Part shown: positions 23,012 to 31,228 of the stretch, one piece after another
Layout: every line of letters begins with the position of its first letter
Position numbering within the stretch: the first letter of the stretch is position 1
Assembly: GCA_903642275.1 (NCBI GenBank)
Contig: CAHJWK010000026.1
Span: 1-45,363 of the forward strand
Direction of reading: 5' to 3'
From: Chitinophagaceae bacterium
GTDB lineage: Bacteria; Bacteroidota; Bacteroidia; Chitinophagales; Chitinophagaceae
DNA length: 45,363 nt
Position numbers and translations under genes: made by a program
Notes under the pieces: generated by a model
The model's database searches: none
Told to the model about the DNA's origin: nothing
Seen by the model: only the letters and a program-made list of their open reading frames with translations

Positions 23012-25414
23012 TCATTCCGTTCTCAAACTCTTTACAGGGTTTGCTATAGCCGCTTTGATTGCCTGGAAACTAATGGTTGCAAATGCAATTAACAGCGAAG
23101 CAATTGCAGCCAATGCAAACATCCACCATGATATATGAGTGCGATAAGCGAAATCCTGAAGCCATTTATTCATAGCAAACCAGGCAAGTGGTGTTGCAAT
23201 CACGAACGCTATTAATACAAGCTTAAGAAAATCAGCAGATAATAAATTAACGATACTTGAAACACTTGCACCAAGCACTTTGCGCACTCCAATCTCTTTG
23301 GTTCGCTGAATAGTGCTGTAAGATGACAAGCCTAACAATCCAAGACATGAAATAAAAATGGCTAGTACTGCAAAGTTTAGAAAAAGATTTCCAAAATTGT
23401 TTTCAGCGTTGTATTGCTGGTTGAATGCGTCATCCAAAAAATTATATTCAAAAGGTCTGTTGGGAACGATTGTATTCCATTTGTTCTCTATTGCTTTAAT
23501 AGTAGATGGCAAATTATTAGCAGCAACTTTTATCGATATTAAACCAAATGCGCCAGGTTCAATGCGCATTGTTAATGGTTCTATCTGCTGCTGTAATGAT
23601 TTATAATTAAAGTCTTTCAGCACACCAATAATTTTTCCCTGTCTTCCCCATTGACTGAAATTTCTTCCAACAGCTTGTTGTGCTGAAGTATAGCCGAGCA
23701 TTTTCGCGGCGCTTTCGTTGATTATCATCGCCTGCGTACTGTCTGTTGCAAAGTCTTTTGAAAAGCTTCTGCCTGCTGTTAATTTTAGTTGATACTGGTT
23801 GATATAATCATAGTTAATAAAATAAAGATTGAGGTTTGTTTTTTGCGTTTCACCTTTTGCATTTTGCATTTCGGAATAAGCAGAAGTATAATCACCGCCA
23901 GGCACGCTTGAAGAATAAACACTTGACAATACACCGGAAATGGATGACAATGATTGCCTGAATGCATCTTTATTCTTATCGAAATTTGTGTTGATGATAA
24001 TTTCCTGTTCTTTATTAAAACCTAAATCTTTATTACGCATATAATTCATTTGCGTATAAACAATGATGGTTCCTGTAATCAAAGCAATGGAAATCACAAA
24101 CTGAAAAACAACAAGACCTTTGCGCAGCATTAATCCTTTTGTGCTTGTTGAAAAGCGGCCTTTTAAAACACTTACAGGTTTGAAAGAAGATAAAAACAGA
24201 GAAGGATAAAAGCCTGCGAAAATTCCTATCAAAATTGAAAGCAAAAACAACTCAGCTATTTGTAAAGAGTTACTAAAAATACCGGTACTAATTGTTTTGC
24301 CTGCCAGCTGGTTAAACCATGGCAACGCTAACACACTTAATACAACAGCAATTATAAAAGCAATCAAAGTAATGATGATTGACTCGCTGATGAATTGTTT
24401 TGTAAGCTGAAATCTTAAAGCGCCAGCCATTTTACGAATACCTACTTCTTTTGCACGTTCAGCGCTGCGTGCAGTAGTAAGATTAATAAAGTTGATGCAG
24501 GCAATTAATAAAATAAAAATGCCGATGATAGAAAAAATATAAACGTTATTAATGTTACCTGTTGTAAGAATAGTTGCAGGAAATACTTCCGTATGTGTTG
24601 ATTTAAGGTAAACATCACGCAACGGTTCAAGAAATAAAGTTTCATACATCTGCAGTTCACGCATTTGCTGCCCATGATATTTTTGCATGAATGCAGGTAG
24701 CTTTTCTTCAAGCCTTTTTGCGTTTGCGTTTGGTTTTAATAAAAGATAAGTAAGAAAATTGTGGTTTGTCCATTCACTGTCTGAAGTTGACTGCCCATAA
24801 ATTTGTTTTGCTGACGACATCGAAACAAGCATGTCTGCATGTATTTGTGAATTCTCCGGAATATCTTTCATGATGCCGGTAATAGTTGCGTTAATAGCTG
24901 CACCTGTAAGCAACACATGCTTACCCAAAGGATCTTCATTACCAAAATATTTTTTAGATGCTGTTTGTGAAAGAATAATGCTCATCGGCTCGGTGAGCGC
25001 TGTTACTTTATTGCCTTCAACAAATGGAAAATCAAAAACATTGAGTAAGGTCGAATCAACCAGCAATGTTCTTTTCTCCTGGAATTTTATATCACCTTTA
25101 GTTACTAAAAAACCATCTGAAGCTAAACGCACAGCATCTTCTACTTCAGGAAAATCTTTCTTTAAATATATAGCCAGCGGCGCAATGGTAATGCCCGAAT
25201 GAATTACTTCGGATGGTGTTTTTATATCCGATACAATTCTGTAAATACGGTCTGCCTTTTTATTAAAGTTGTCATAGCTTGTTTCAAAGCTTACATATAA
25301 AAAAATAAGAAAACAAGATGCCATGCCCACAGCAAGACCAAGAATATTTACAAATGAAAATGCTTTATGTCGAAGGAGATTACGAACAGCTATTTTGAAA
25401 TAATTTTTAAACAT
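23012..25414 (-). CDS. ABC transporter permease, FtsX/MacB-type
   Basis: Sixth permease of the window, 800 residues, and the only one that adjoins an intact ATPase gene. Seen: MFKNYFKIAVRNLLRHK, TM1 at about 19-42, a first periplasmic domain to about 280, TMs at about 287-308, 335-358 and 380-402, TM5 at about 427-447, IGVLKDFNYKSL in the second periplasmic domain and three last TMs. FtsX-loop motifs are KEVGIRKMAGAL and KEIGVRKVLGAS; the tail is KAAIANPVKSLRTE, identical to that of the gene ending at 752. It follows the ATPase by 83 nt in the operon small ORF, HlyD-type adaptor, ATPase, permease, and is probably the core permease of this exporter. Substrate unknown. Confidence 0.95.
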   Translation of the reverse strand: MFKNYFKIAVRNLLRHKAFSFVNILGLAVGMASCFLIFLYVSFETSYDNFNKKADRIYRIVSDIKTPSEVIHSGITIAPLAIYLKKDFPEVEDAVRLASDGFLVTKGDIKFQEKRTLLVDSTLLNVFDFPFVEGNKVTALTEPMSIILSQTASKKYFGNEDPLGKHVLLTGAAINATITGIMKDIPENSQIHADMLVSMSSAKQIYGQSTSDSEWTNHNFLTYLLLKPNANAKRLEEKLPAFMQKYHGQQMRELQMYETLFLEPLRDVYLKSTHTEVFPATILTTGNINNVYIFSIIGIFILLIACINFINLTTARSAERAKEVGIRKMAGALRFQLTKQFISESIIITLIAFIIAVVLSVLALPWFNQLAGKTISTGIFSNSLQIAELFLLSILIGIFAGFYPSLFLSSFKPVSVLKGRFSTSTKGLMLRKGLVVFQFVISIALITGTIIVYTQMNYMRNKDLGFNKEQEIIINTNFDKNKDAFRQSLSSISGVLSSVYSSSVPGGDYTSAYSEMQNAKGETQKTNLNLYFINYDYINQYQLKLTAGRSFSKDFATDSTQAMIINESAAKMLGYTSAQQAVGRNFSQWGRQGKIIGVLKDFNYKSLQQQIEPLTMRIEPGAFGLISIKVAANNLPSTIKAIENKWNTIVPNRPFEYNFLDDAFNQQYNAENNFGNLFLNFAVLAIFISCLGLLGLSSYSTIQRTKEIGVRKVLGASVSSIVNLLSADFLKLVLIAFVIATPLAWFAMNKWLQDFAYRTHISWWMFALAAIASLLIAFATISFQAIKAAIANPVKSLRTE

Positions 25415-25497
25415 AGAAGTTGATTTTGTGGCGTATAAAAGTCTAGTCTTGATTTATCTATATCATTTTTATCCACCCCAAAATCGCAGTGCAGGCT

Positions 25498-26175
25498 TTA
25501 TATCAAAATATTTTCAGTAACAGTTTGCCCATCTAACATACGTATAATGCGATGGCTGTAACGTGCGTCATGTTCGCTATGTGTAACCATAACGATAGTT
25601 GTGCCTTGCTCATTTAATTCGGTTAATAACTGCATTACTTCATTACCATTGCTGCTATCAAGGTTACCGGTAGGCTCATCAGCAAGAATTAATTTAGGAT
25701 GATTCACTACAGCTCTTGCAACTGCCACACGCTGTTGCTGGCCACCTGAAAGCTGCTGAGGATAATGGTTTCGGCGATGCATAATCTGCACTTTATCCAG
25801 CACTTCTTCAACACGTTTTTTTCTGTCTGCTGTTTTTACACCGGTATAAATTAAAGGCAGTTCAACATTTTCAAATACGGTTAATTCATCAATCAGGTTA
25901 AAGCTCTGAAACACAAAGCCTATGTTATTTTTACGCAGATCGGCACGTTTACGTTCATTAAAATGCGCTACTTCAATTCCGTTAAAAATAAAGCTGCCAT
26001 CATCAGGATCATCGAGCATTCCGAGAATATTAAGTAGTGTTGATTTACCACAGCCTGATGGACCCATCACTGCAACAAATTCTCCTGTTTTTATATCCAT
26101 TGTTAATTTGTTAAGCGCAACAGTTTCTACTTCTTCTGTGCGGTAAACTTTTTCAAGTTGTGAAATGTTTATCAT
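25498..26175 (-). CDS. ABC transporter ATP-binding protein (LolD/MacB type)
   Basis: Nucleotide-binding subunit of 225 residues that powers MacB-like or Lol-like export. Motifs: Walker A GPSGCGKST near 39-47, Q-loop in GFVFQSFNLIDE near 86-97, signature LSGGQQQRVAVARA near 141-154, Walker B LILADEPTGNLDSS near 160-173, and H-loop MVTHSEHDARYS near 195-206. The DEPTGNLDSSNG stretch is the usual LolD/MacB form. It sits 34 nt after the adaptor gene and 83 nt before the permease gene. It is the only intact ATPase in the window, although six permeases are present, so it may serve more than one of them; that is inference. A fragment of a former second copy lies at 22806-22996. Confidence 0.96.
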   Translation of the reverse strand: MINISQLEKVYRTEEVETVALNKLTMDIKTGEFVAVMGPSGCGKSTLLNILGMLDDPDDGSFIFNGIEVAHFNERKRADLRKNNIGFVFQSFNLIDELTVFENVELPLIYTGVKTADRKKRVEEVLDKVQIMHRRNHYPQQLSGGQQQRVAVARAVVNHPKLILADEPTGNLDSSNGNEVMQLLTELNEQGTTIVMVTHSEHDARYSHRIIRMLDGQTVTENILI

Positions 26176-26209
26176 GATGATTTAATATTATTGATTATTG
26201 TTTTAGATT

Positions 26210-27463
26210 TTATTTTTTTAATACTAGTTCCTGCATATCGCCATAATTTTCATAGCTGGATGTTACTACTTTATCACCTTGCTGCAACCCCTGCAACACT
26301 TCATAGTAATCAGTATTCTGATTACCTAACTGTATGTCAACTTTGTAAGCCTTGCTTCCATCAGCACTTACTTTAAAAATCCAGTTGCCGCCTGTCTGCT
26401 GATAAAAACCTCCTTTCGGCAATAATAAAGATGTTCTCTCATCACTTAGTGCTAAAAGTATTTGCAATGTTTGTCCTCTGCGTATGCCTTGCGGTACTTT
26501 GCCAATAAATAGCATATCAACCTGGAATCTTCCGTTGGTCACCTGTGTATAAACTTTTTTAATTTCAAGCAGATAATTGCTATCAGCAAAAGTGAAAGTG
26601 CCACGCAAGCCTGTATATATCCGTGAAAGGTAATGCTCATCTACATCAACACGAACTTTATAACCATTCATCACATCTATCTGGCCTAAGCGTTCACCTT
26701 TATTTTTACTTTGCCCAACTTCCGCATCTAAAGAAGTTAATTGCCCGTCAACAGGAGCACGAACAATTAAATCACCCACCTTTTGACGCATTACGCCTAA
26801 TGCATTTTGTGAGCCCTGATAAGATTGCTGTGCCTGTGCTAACTGTTGCTTATTTGAACCTGAATCCTGAGATAGTATTTGTTGTGTGAGTTTTTGTTTT
26901 TGTGAATAGTAATTATAATCGTTTTCTGCTTTTTTATATTCCTGCGAGCCAATTGCTTTCTTGGCATACAAATCTTTATCAAGATTATATACACGTTCTG
27001 CTTCCCTCATCTGGCTTTGCACATCTGTCATCTGGTTTAACTTTTCAACCGTGTTTTGCTGAGCAGCGTTTCGTGAAATCTGCATTTGAGTTAAAAGGTT
27101 GTACACCTGCGTTTCCTGGTTAACCAGGCTTAATTCGAGGTCTGTGTTTGAAAGGCGCAGAATAGGTTGTCCCTTTGTCATCATCGTTCCGTCATCAACA
27201 TACCTTTCTTCTACACGGCCGCCTTCAATAGCATCAAGATAAATGGTTGTTTGCGGCAACACCACACCGTTTACCGGAATATTTTCCTGGAATTTACCTT
27301 TAGTTACTTCGCTTATAGTTAATCTGTCTGTTTCAACATTTAACTTAGATGCGCCGCTGGTGAAATAATAGCTACCCGCAATTAATAATATTATTGCTGC
27401 AATAACCGAGATAGTTATTATTCTTTTTGTTGACCATTTTTTCTTTTGAATTACTCTGTCCAC
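26210..27463 (-). CDS. HlyD/MacA-type periplasmic adaptor (membrane fusion protein)
   Basis: Periplasmic adaptor of 417 residues linking the inner-membrane exporter to an outer-membrane channel. It has a basic N-terminus and one TM at about 14-31, a first lipoyl half with VNGVVLPQTTIYLDAIEGG near 58-76, a long alpha-hairpin from about 108 to 220 rich in Gln and Glu (NQETQVYNLLTQMQISRNAA and later QQLAQAQQSYQGSQ), a second lipoyl half IVRAPVDGQLTSLDAEVGQ near 236-254, and beta-barrel and membrane-proximal domains to the end. The start is a GTG at 27463, 16 nt after the small ORF; the length and N-terminus suit the family. No outer-membrane TolC partner is encoded in the window. Confidence 0.93.
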   Translation of the reverse strand: MDRVIQKKKWSTKRIITISVIAAIILLIAGSYYFTSGASKLNVETDRLTISEVTKGKFQENIPVNGVVLPQTTIYLDAIEGGRVEERYVDDGTMMTKGQPILRLSNTDLELSLVNQETQVYNLLTQMQISRNAAQQNTVEKLNQMTDVQSQMREAERVYNLDKDLYAKKAIGSQEYKKAENDYNYYSQKQKLTQQILSQDSGSNKQQLAQAQQSYQGSQNALGVMRQKVGDLIVRAPVDGQLTSLDAEVGQSKNKGERLGQIDVMNGYKVRVDVDEHYLSRIYTGLRGTFTFADSNYLLEIKKVYTQVTNGRFQVDMLFIGKVPQGIRRGQTLQILLALSDERTSLLLPKGGFYQQTGGNWIFKVSADGSKAYKVDIQLGNQNTDYYEVLQGLQQGDKVVTSSYENYGDMQELVLKK

Positions 27464-27479
27464 TTTTATATAAATTTTT

Positions 27480-27671
27480 TTACATCAGTTTAATTGCGAT
27501 TGAATTTAGAACGTCTGTGTTCAGAAATTTTAAATTACTTTTTGAACAGTCAGAATTTTTTGATTCATGTTTAAAATCACGAAGTAAAAAAAACATTACA
27601 CCAATTAAAATTGCATTTACCAATAAAAGCAATCTTAGCATAAACCAGTTACTTTTCAATTTATTACTCAT
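27480..27671 (-). CDS. small single-pass membrane protein, first gene of the exporter operon (tentative)
   Basis: Open frame of 63 codons from the ATG at 27671. It encodes a basic start (MSNKLKSNWFM), one hydrophobic stretch LRLLLLVNAILIGVMFFLL at about 12-30, and a polar tail with a Cys and many Ser, Asn and Lys residues. It resembles no family I know. Support is positional: it begins about 13 nt after the start expected from the sigma-54-type promoter at 27695-27710, and ends 16 nt before the adaptor gene. The frame extends upstream to another ATG at 27734, but that would lie ahead of the promoter. It might equally be an untranslated leader. Confidence 0.4.
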   Translation of the reverse strand: MSNKLKSNWFMLRLLLLVNAILIGVMFFLLRDFKHESKNSDCSKSNLKFLNTDVLNSIAIKLM

Positions 27672-27694
27672 AAAGAATATTATGGCATGTACAA

Positions 27695-27710
27695 AGAAAG
27701 CAAAGTGCCA
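27695..27710 (-). promoter_or_regulatory. sigma-54-type promoter of the exporter operon
   Basis: On the minus strand the sequence is TGGCACTTTGCTTTCT. TGGCAC (27710-27705) is a perfect -24 element of the TGGCACG-N4-TTGCW consensus, and at the correct spacing TTTCT (27699-27695) matches the -12 element except for one base (GC to TC). The predicted start is near 27684, 13 nt before the small ORF. An NtrC-type sigma-54 activator is encoded divergently at 27914, which strengthens the call. Confidence 0.6.
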
Positions 27711-27763
27711 TTTTAATTTTGGCCTGAAAAACAATCATTTATAATCATTTTGAGTTAAACCAT

Positions 27764-27791
27764 TGTACGCTTGTAGAACAGAAAGTGTACG
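27764..27791. promoter_or_regulatory. candidate activator binding site (paired TGTACG)
   Basis: TGTACG occurs at 27764-27769 and again at 27786-27791, 22 bp apart (two helical turns), with a TGTAGAACA dyad-like sequence between them. The pair lies about 80-107 bp upstream of the predicted sigma-54 start at 27684, where activators of the NtrC class usually bind. Binding by the product of 27914-29272 is inferred. Confidence 0.35.
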
Positions 27792-27913
27792 TTTTTGATA
27801 CAGCCGCTTTTGCTTTATTAAAATCAACAATTAAAAACCAATATTTTAGCTTTATGGTATAGCTAATGAACTAATGGTAACAATAAAAAATTCTTTATTA
27901 TTAATTATACAAA

Positions 27914-29272
27914 ATGAGTTTAAAAAATACCTGCATTTTAGTTATTGATGATGACCCGGATGTACTGATTGCCGTTCGGCTTTTATTAAAAACGGAAGTA
28001 AAGAAAGTAGTAACGGAAAAAAATCCTGAAAACCTGCCTGCATTATTAAGAGAAACAAATTTTGATTTGGTGTTGCTCGATATGAATTTTAAATCATCAA
28101 TCAATACCGGCAATGAAGGCTTGTATTGGCTGAAGCGGATTAAAGAACTTAATAAAACAGTGCCTGTAATTATGATAACGGCTTACGGCGATATTGATCT
28201 TGCAGTGCGTTCTTTAAAAGAAGGTGCTTCAGATTTTTTGCTGAAGCCATGGCACAATGAAAAGTTGCTTACCAATATTGAAGAAATAATTCAAAAAACC
28301 AAACGTGCTGATGGAGCTGCGAGGAAAGATGCTGCTGAAAATTTAATCGGTACAGAGCTGCTTGCTGAAAGTGAAGCGATGAAAAATATTTTTTTTAAGC
28401 TTGAGAAAATTGCACCTACTGATGCAAACATTTTGATATTAGGTGAAAACGGAACCGGTAAAGATTTAATAGCAAAAGCTATTCATCAAAAATCATTAAG
28501 GGCAAAGCAGCCATATATAAAAGTTGATGTGGGTGCGTTGACAGAAACATTATTTGAGAGTGAATTGTTCGGTCATAAAAAAGGTGCATTTACTGATGCA
28601 AGAGAAGACCGTGTTGGAAGGATTGAAGCAGCAAACGGCGGCACTTTATTTCTTGATGAAATTGGCAATATAACATTACAGCAACAGGCAAAGCTTTTAA
28701 GTGTTTTGCAAAACAGACAGGTAATAAGATTGGGAACAAACCAGCCTATACCCATTGATATACGGTTGATATGTGCCACGAACATGCCGTTACAGGAACT
28801 TGCGAATGAAAACCGTTTCAGGAAAGATCTTATTTACAGAATTAACACGGTTGAGATTATGTTGCCGCCATTACGTGCAAGAAAAGATGATATTATTTTA
28901 TTGGCGAAACATTTCGCGAAACAGTATGGTGCAAAGTATCGCAAGCCTTCAATCGAATTAGATAAATCTGCGCTTGATAAATTAATGAAATATGCTTTTC
29001 CGGGCAATGTGCGTGAACTTCAATATACCATGGAACGTGCTGTAATTATGAGTGATGATGAAGAACTTTCAGAAAAGGATTTACTCTTCTCTCCTATTGA
29101 AGCAACCATGTCTGCCACACATGAACAGGATAATTTTAATTTAAGCAGCATTGAAAAAAATACTATCCTGCTTGTTATTGAAAAACACAACGGTAACATA
29201 AGCAAGGCTGCAAAAGAATTGGGTTTAACCAGAACTGCATTGTACAGAAGACTTAGTAAGTATGATATATAA
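27914..29272 (+). CDS. NtrC-type sigma-54-dependent response regulator
   Basis: Transcription activator of 452 residues with three domains. Receiver at about 6-125 with D12-D14, phosphoacceptor D56 in LVLLDMNF, and K in FLLKPW. AAA+ domain at about 150-385 with Walker A GENGTGKD, the sigma-54 contact loop GAFTDA (canonical GAFTGA), Walker B GGTLFLDEIGN, and arginine-rich sensor segments (RFRKDLIYRIN). The C-terminal Fis-type helix-turn-helix is at about 415-452 with GNISKAAKELGLTRTALYRRL. It is divergent from the exporter operon, whose start region has a sigma-54-type promoter, and overlaps the kinase gene by 11 nt. It most likely activates the exporter when phosphorylated. Confidence 0.94.
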   Translation: MSLKNTCILVIDDDPDVLIAVRLLLKTEVKKVVTEKNPENLPALLRETNFDLVLLDMNFKSSINTGNEGLYWLKRIKELNKTVPVIMITAYGDIDLAVRSLKEGASDFLLKPWHNEKLLTNIEEIIQKTKRADGAARKDAAENLIGTELLAESEAMKNIFFKLEKIAPTDANILILGENGTGKDLIAKAIHQKSLRAKQPYIKVDVGALTETLFESELFGHKKGAFTDAREDRVGRIEAANGGTLFLDEIGNITLQQQAKLLSVLQNRQVIRLGTNQPIPIDIRLICATNMPLQELANENRFRKDLIYRINTVEIMLPPLRARKDDIILLAKHFAKQYGAKYRKPSIELDKSALDKLMKYAFPGNVRELQYTMERAVIMSDDEELSEKDLLFSPIEATMSATHEQDNFNLSSIEKNTILLVIEKHNGNISKAAKELGLTRTALYRRLSKYDI

Positions 29273-30605
29273 TCAACCCGGCAGCAAGCTTTTTATACGC
29301 ATTTTATTACTTGCAGCAGAAATATTTACTGTCAGCTATTTCATTTTGAACAAACAATATTTATTAAGTGCACTTGCATTTACGCTAACAGCATATCAAT
29401 GTTATAATTTATATGCATTCTTAAAAAAAGCGCAGGCTGAAGTAACACAGTTTGTTGAAAGCATTCATTACCGTGATTTCTCACGTCATTTTGATGTTCG
29501 GCATGCACCTTCAGAATTACAGGGTTTGCGACAGGGCTTTAATGAAATTAATTCTGCATTTAAAGTTATAAGTATTGAAAAGGAAACGCAATATCAGTAT
29601 TTACAAAAAATATTAGAGCTTGTTGATACAGGAATTCTTTCTTATGAAATTGAAACGGGAAATATTGTTTGGATGAATGAATCTTTGAAGCGTCTGTTGA
29701 AAATTCCTTTTTTAAAAACCATTCAATCATTGGATAAACGAGATGCGGCTTTGTGTTCAGTAATTGTCAATCTAAAACCCGGTGAAAACTTAATCAGCGA
29801 TATTCATATTGAAAGAAATACGTTGAAGATTTTATTAGCTGCAACAGCTTTTCAAACAGAAGGAAAAAAATATAAGCTCATTGCATTTCAAAATGTAAAC
29901 GAAGCTTTAGATGAAGCCGAAAGTAAAGCGTGGCAAAAATTATTACGCGTAATGACGCATGAAATAATGAACTCTGTTGCGCCCATTTCTTCGCTTGCAG
30001 ATACATTAAAGAACCGCTTACAACATTCGACTGAACTTATAGATGATGAAAGCGGAACATTGGAAGACCTTTCTCTGGGCATGGAAACAATCAAGCGCAG
30101 AAGTGAAGGCTTATTAAAGTTTGCGCAAACTTATCGCAACCTGAACATGATAACAGCGCCGAACCTTCAGAAATTTTATGTAAAAGATCTTTTTAAAACA
30201 CAGCAACGCTTAATGCTGCCAACACTTGATCAAAAAAATATTGAGCTTGATATTATTTTAAAAGATCAGGAACTGCAGATAGAAGCTGATATAAATCTTA
30301 TTGAACAGGTTTTAATTAATCTTTTATTAAATGCAATGGAAGCTGTTAAAGAAGTAAAAGAACCAAAAATAGTTTTAACAGCAAGCCAGCTACAGAATAA
30401 TCACATTGTAATTAAAGTGGTTGATAACGGCAGCGGCATAGAGGACGAAGTACTTGATAAAATTTTTATACCATTCTTTAGCACCAAAAAAAGCGGCAGT
30501 GGTATAGGTTTAAGTTTATGCAAACAAATAATGATGCTGCATAAAGGCAACATAAATGTTCAAAGCATTAAAGGTGAAGGCACCGCTTTTATAATGCAGT
30601 TTTAA
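29262..30605 (+). CDS. sensor histidine kinase, NtrB/AtoS-like
   Basis: Membrane histidine kinase of 447 residues, partner of the regulator it overlaps. Two hydrophobic segments at about 10-28 and 32-52 anchor it with almost no periplasmic part. A HAMP/PAS-like region follows (about 60-210) with VDTGILSYEIETGNIVWMNE typical of PAS. Phosphorylation H233 lies in VMTHEIMNSVAP, and the ATPase domain has LIEQVLINLLLNAMEAV (N box), VVDNGSGI (G1), FIPFFSTKKSGSGIGLSL (F and G2) and ends in GTAFIMQF. The ATG overlaps the preceding stop, so translation is coupled. Lack of an outer sensor domain suggests sensing in the membrane or cytoplasm. Confidence 0.94.
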   Translation: MIYNQPGSKLFIRILLLAAEIFTVSYFILNKQYLLSALAFTLTAYQCYNLYAFLKKAQAEVTQFVESIHYRDFSRHFDVRHAPSELQGLRQGFNEINSAFKVISIEKETQYQYLQKILELVDTGILSYEIETGNIVWMNESLKRLLKIPFLKTIQSLDKRDAALCSVIVNLKPGENLISDIHIERNTLKILLAATAFQTEGKKYKLIAFQNVNEALDEAESKAWQKLLRVMTHEIMNSVAPISSLADTLKNRLQHSTELIDDESGTLEDLSLGMETIKRRSEGLLKFAQTYRNLNMITAPNLQKFYVKDLFKTQQRLMLPTLDQKNIELDIILKDQELQIEADINLIEQVLINLLLNAMEAVKEVKEPKIVLTASQLQNNHIVIKVVDNGSGIEDEVLDKIFIPFFSTKKSGSGIGLSLCKQIMMLHKGNINVQSIKGEGTAFIMQF

Positions 30606-30640
30606 TCAAATCGATTTCTTAATAAACAGTCTTTGATAAA

Positions 30641-31177
30641 TTATTTATTAGGCTTGCTGGTGTCAGGTTGTGGCGGTGGCATCTGGCTATTCGGTGGCGG
30701 AGGTCCCGGAGGCATCATATCGTGATGTTCATCATCACCATCAGCTTTTATTTCATCAGGATGCGGGTTACCACGATGGCAGGTGATACATTTTATAACA
30801 TTAATGGTATCCGGCATTGTTGATTTTTCAAAGTTGAAATATTGCTTGTTAATGTCTGCCGTCATCTTCATCATATATCTTGCAATACCTTTTTCTTCCT
30901 TTTCATCGCTGGCAAAGTTTGGTTTGCCATTTGCAAACGCATGACAAAAATTACAATGAACACCAAGTGCTTTTGTATAACTGTGCATAATGTGGTCAAG
31001 GCTATCTTCGCTTATATCTTTTGGCAGCACCTGCAGGTTTTTAAAATGCCCTGTATCGCTATAGTTTGTTGCGATTTTAATTTTTGATGTGGATGGTTTT
31101 GTAGCCGCTATACTTATAACAACGCCAATAGCAAGCAGGAATGTAACTGTGAGCGTTTTTGGATTTGATAATTTCAT
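30641..31177 (-). CDS. diheme c-type cytochrome, reaction-centre-cytochrome-like (PF02276 type)
   Basis: Periplasmic electron carrier of 178 residues. An N-terminal signal segment (TVTFLLAIGVVISIAA, about 10-25) precedes NLQVLPKDISEDSLDHIMHSY, the pattern seen before the first heme in photosynthetic-reaction-centre cytochrome subunits and their many non-photosynthetic relatives in Bacteroidota. Heme-binding sites are CNFCH (75-79) and CITCH (130-134). M64 is a candidate axial ligand, and M102, M103 and M105 precede the second site. The C-terminal 40 residues are Asp/His- then Pro/Met-rich (DGDDEHHDMMPPGPPPP), unusual for a soluble cytochrome and possibly a linker or metal-binding tail. It is convergent with the kinase gene. 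Electron partners are unknown. Confidence 0.88.
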   Translation of the reverse strand: MKLSNPKTLTVTFLLAIGVVISIAATKPSTSKIKIATNYSDTGHFKNLQVLPKDISEDSLDHIMHSYTKALGVHCNFCHAFANGKPNFASDEKEEKGIARYMMKMTADINKQYFNFEKSTMPDTINVIKCITCHRGNPHPDEIKADGDDEHHDMMPPGPPPPNSQMPPPQPDTSKPNK

Positions 31178-31228
31178 TTAATAATTTATGATGGTAAATT
31201 AAATTAAAAGAATTGACAAGTACGTTTT

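Noticed and set aside
27480-27671. Small ORF as a toxin of a toxin-antitoxin pair
   Set aside because: There is no antitoxin-like partner or antisense RNA signal, and the position at the head of an exporter operon explains it better.
27672-27734. Longer 84-codon version of the small membrane ORF starting at 27734
   Set aside because: Its first 21 codons would lie upstream of and across the promoter elements; a start at 27671 fits the predicted transcript.
27427-27744. Plus-strand frame of 105 codons in front of the regulator
   Set aside because: It overlaps the adaptor start, the small ORF and the sigma-54-type promoter on the other strand, has no recognisable domain and reads as a shadow frame.
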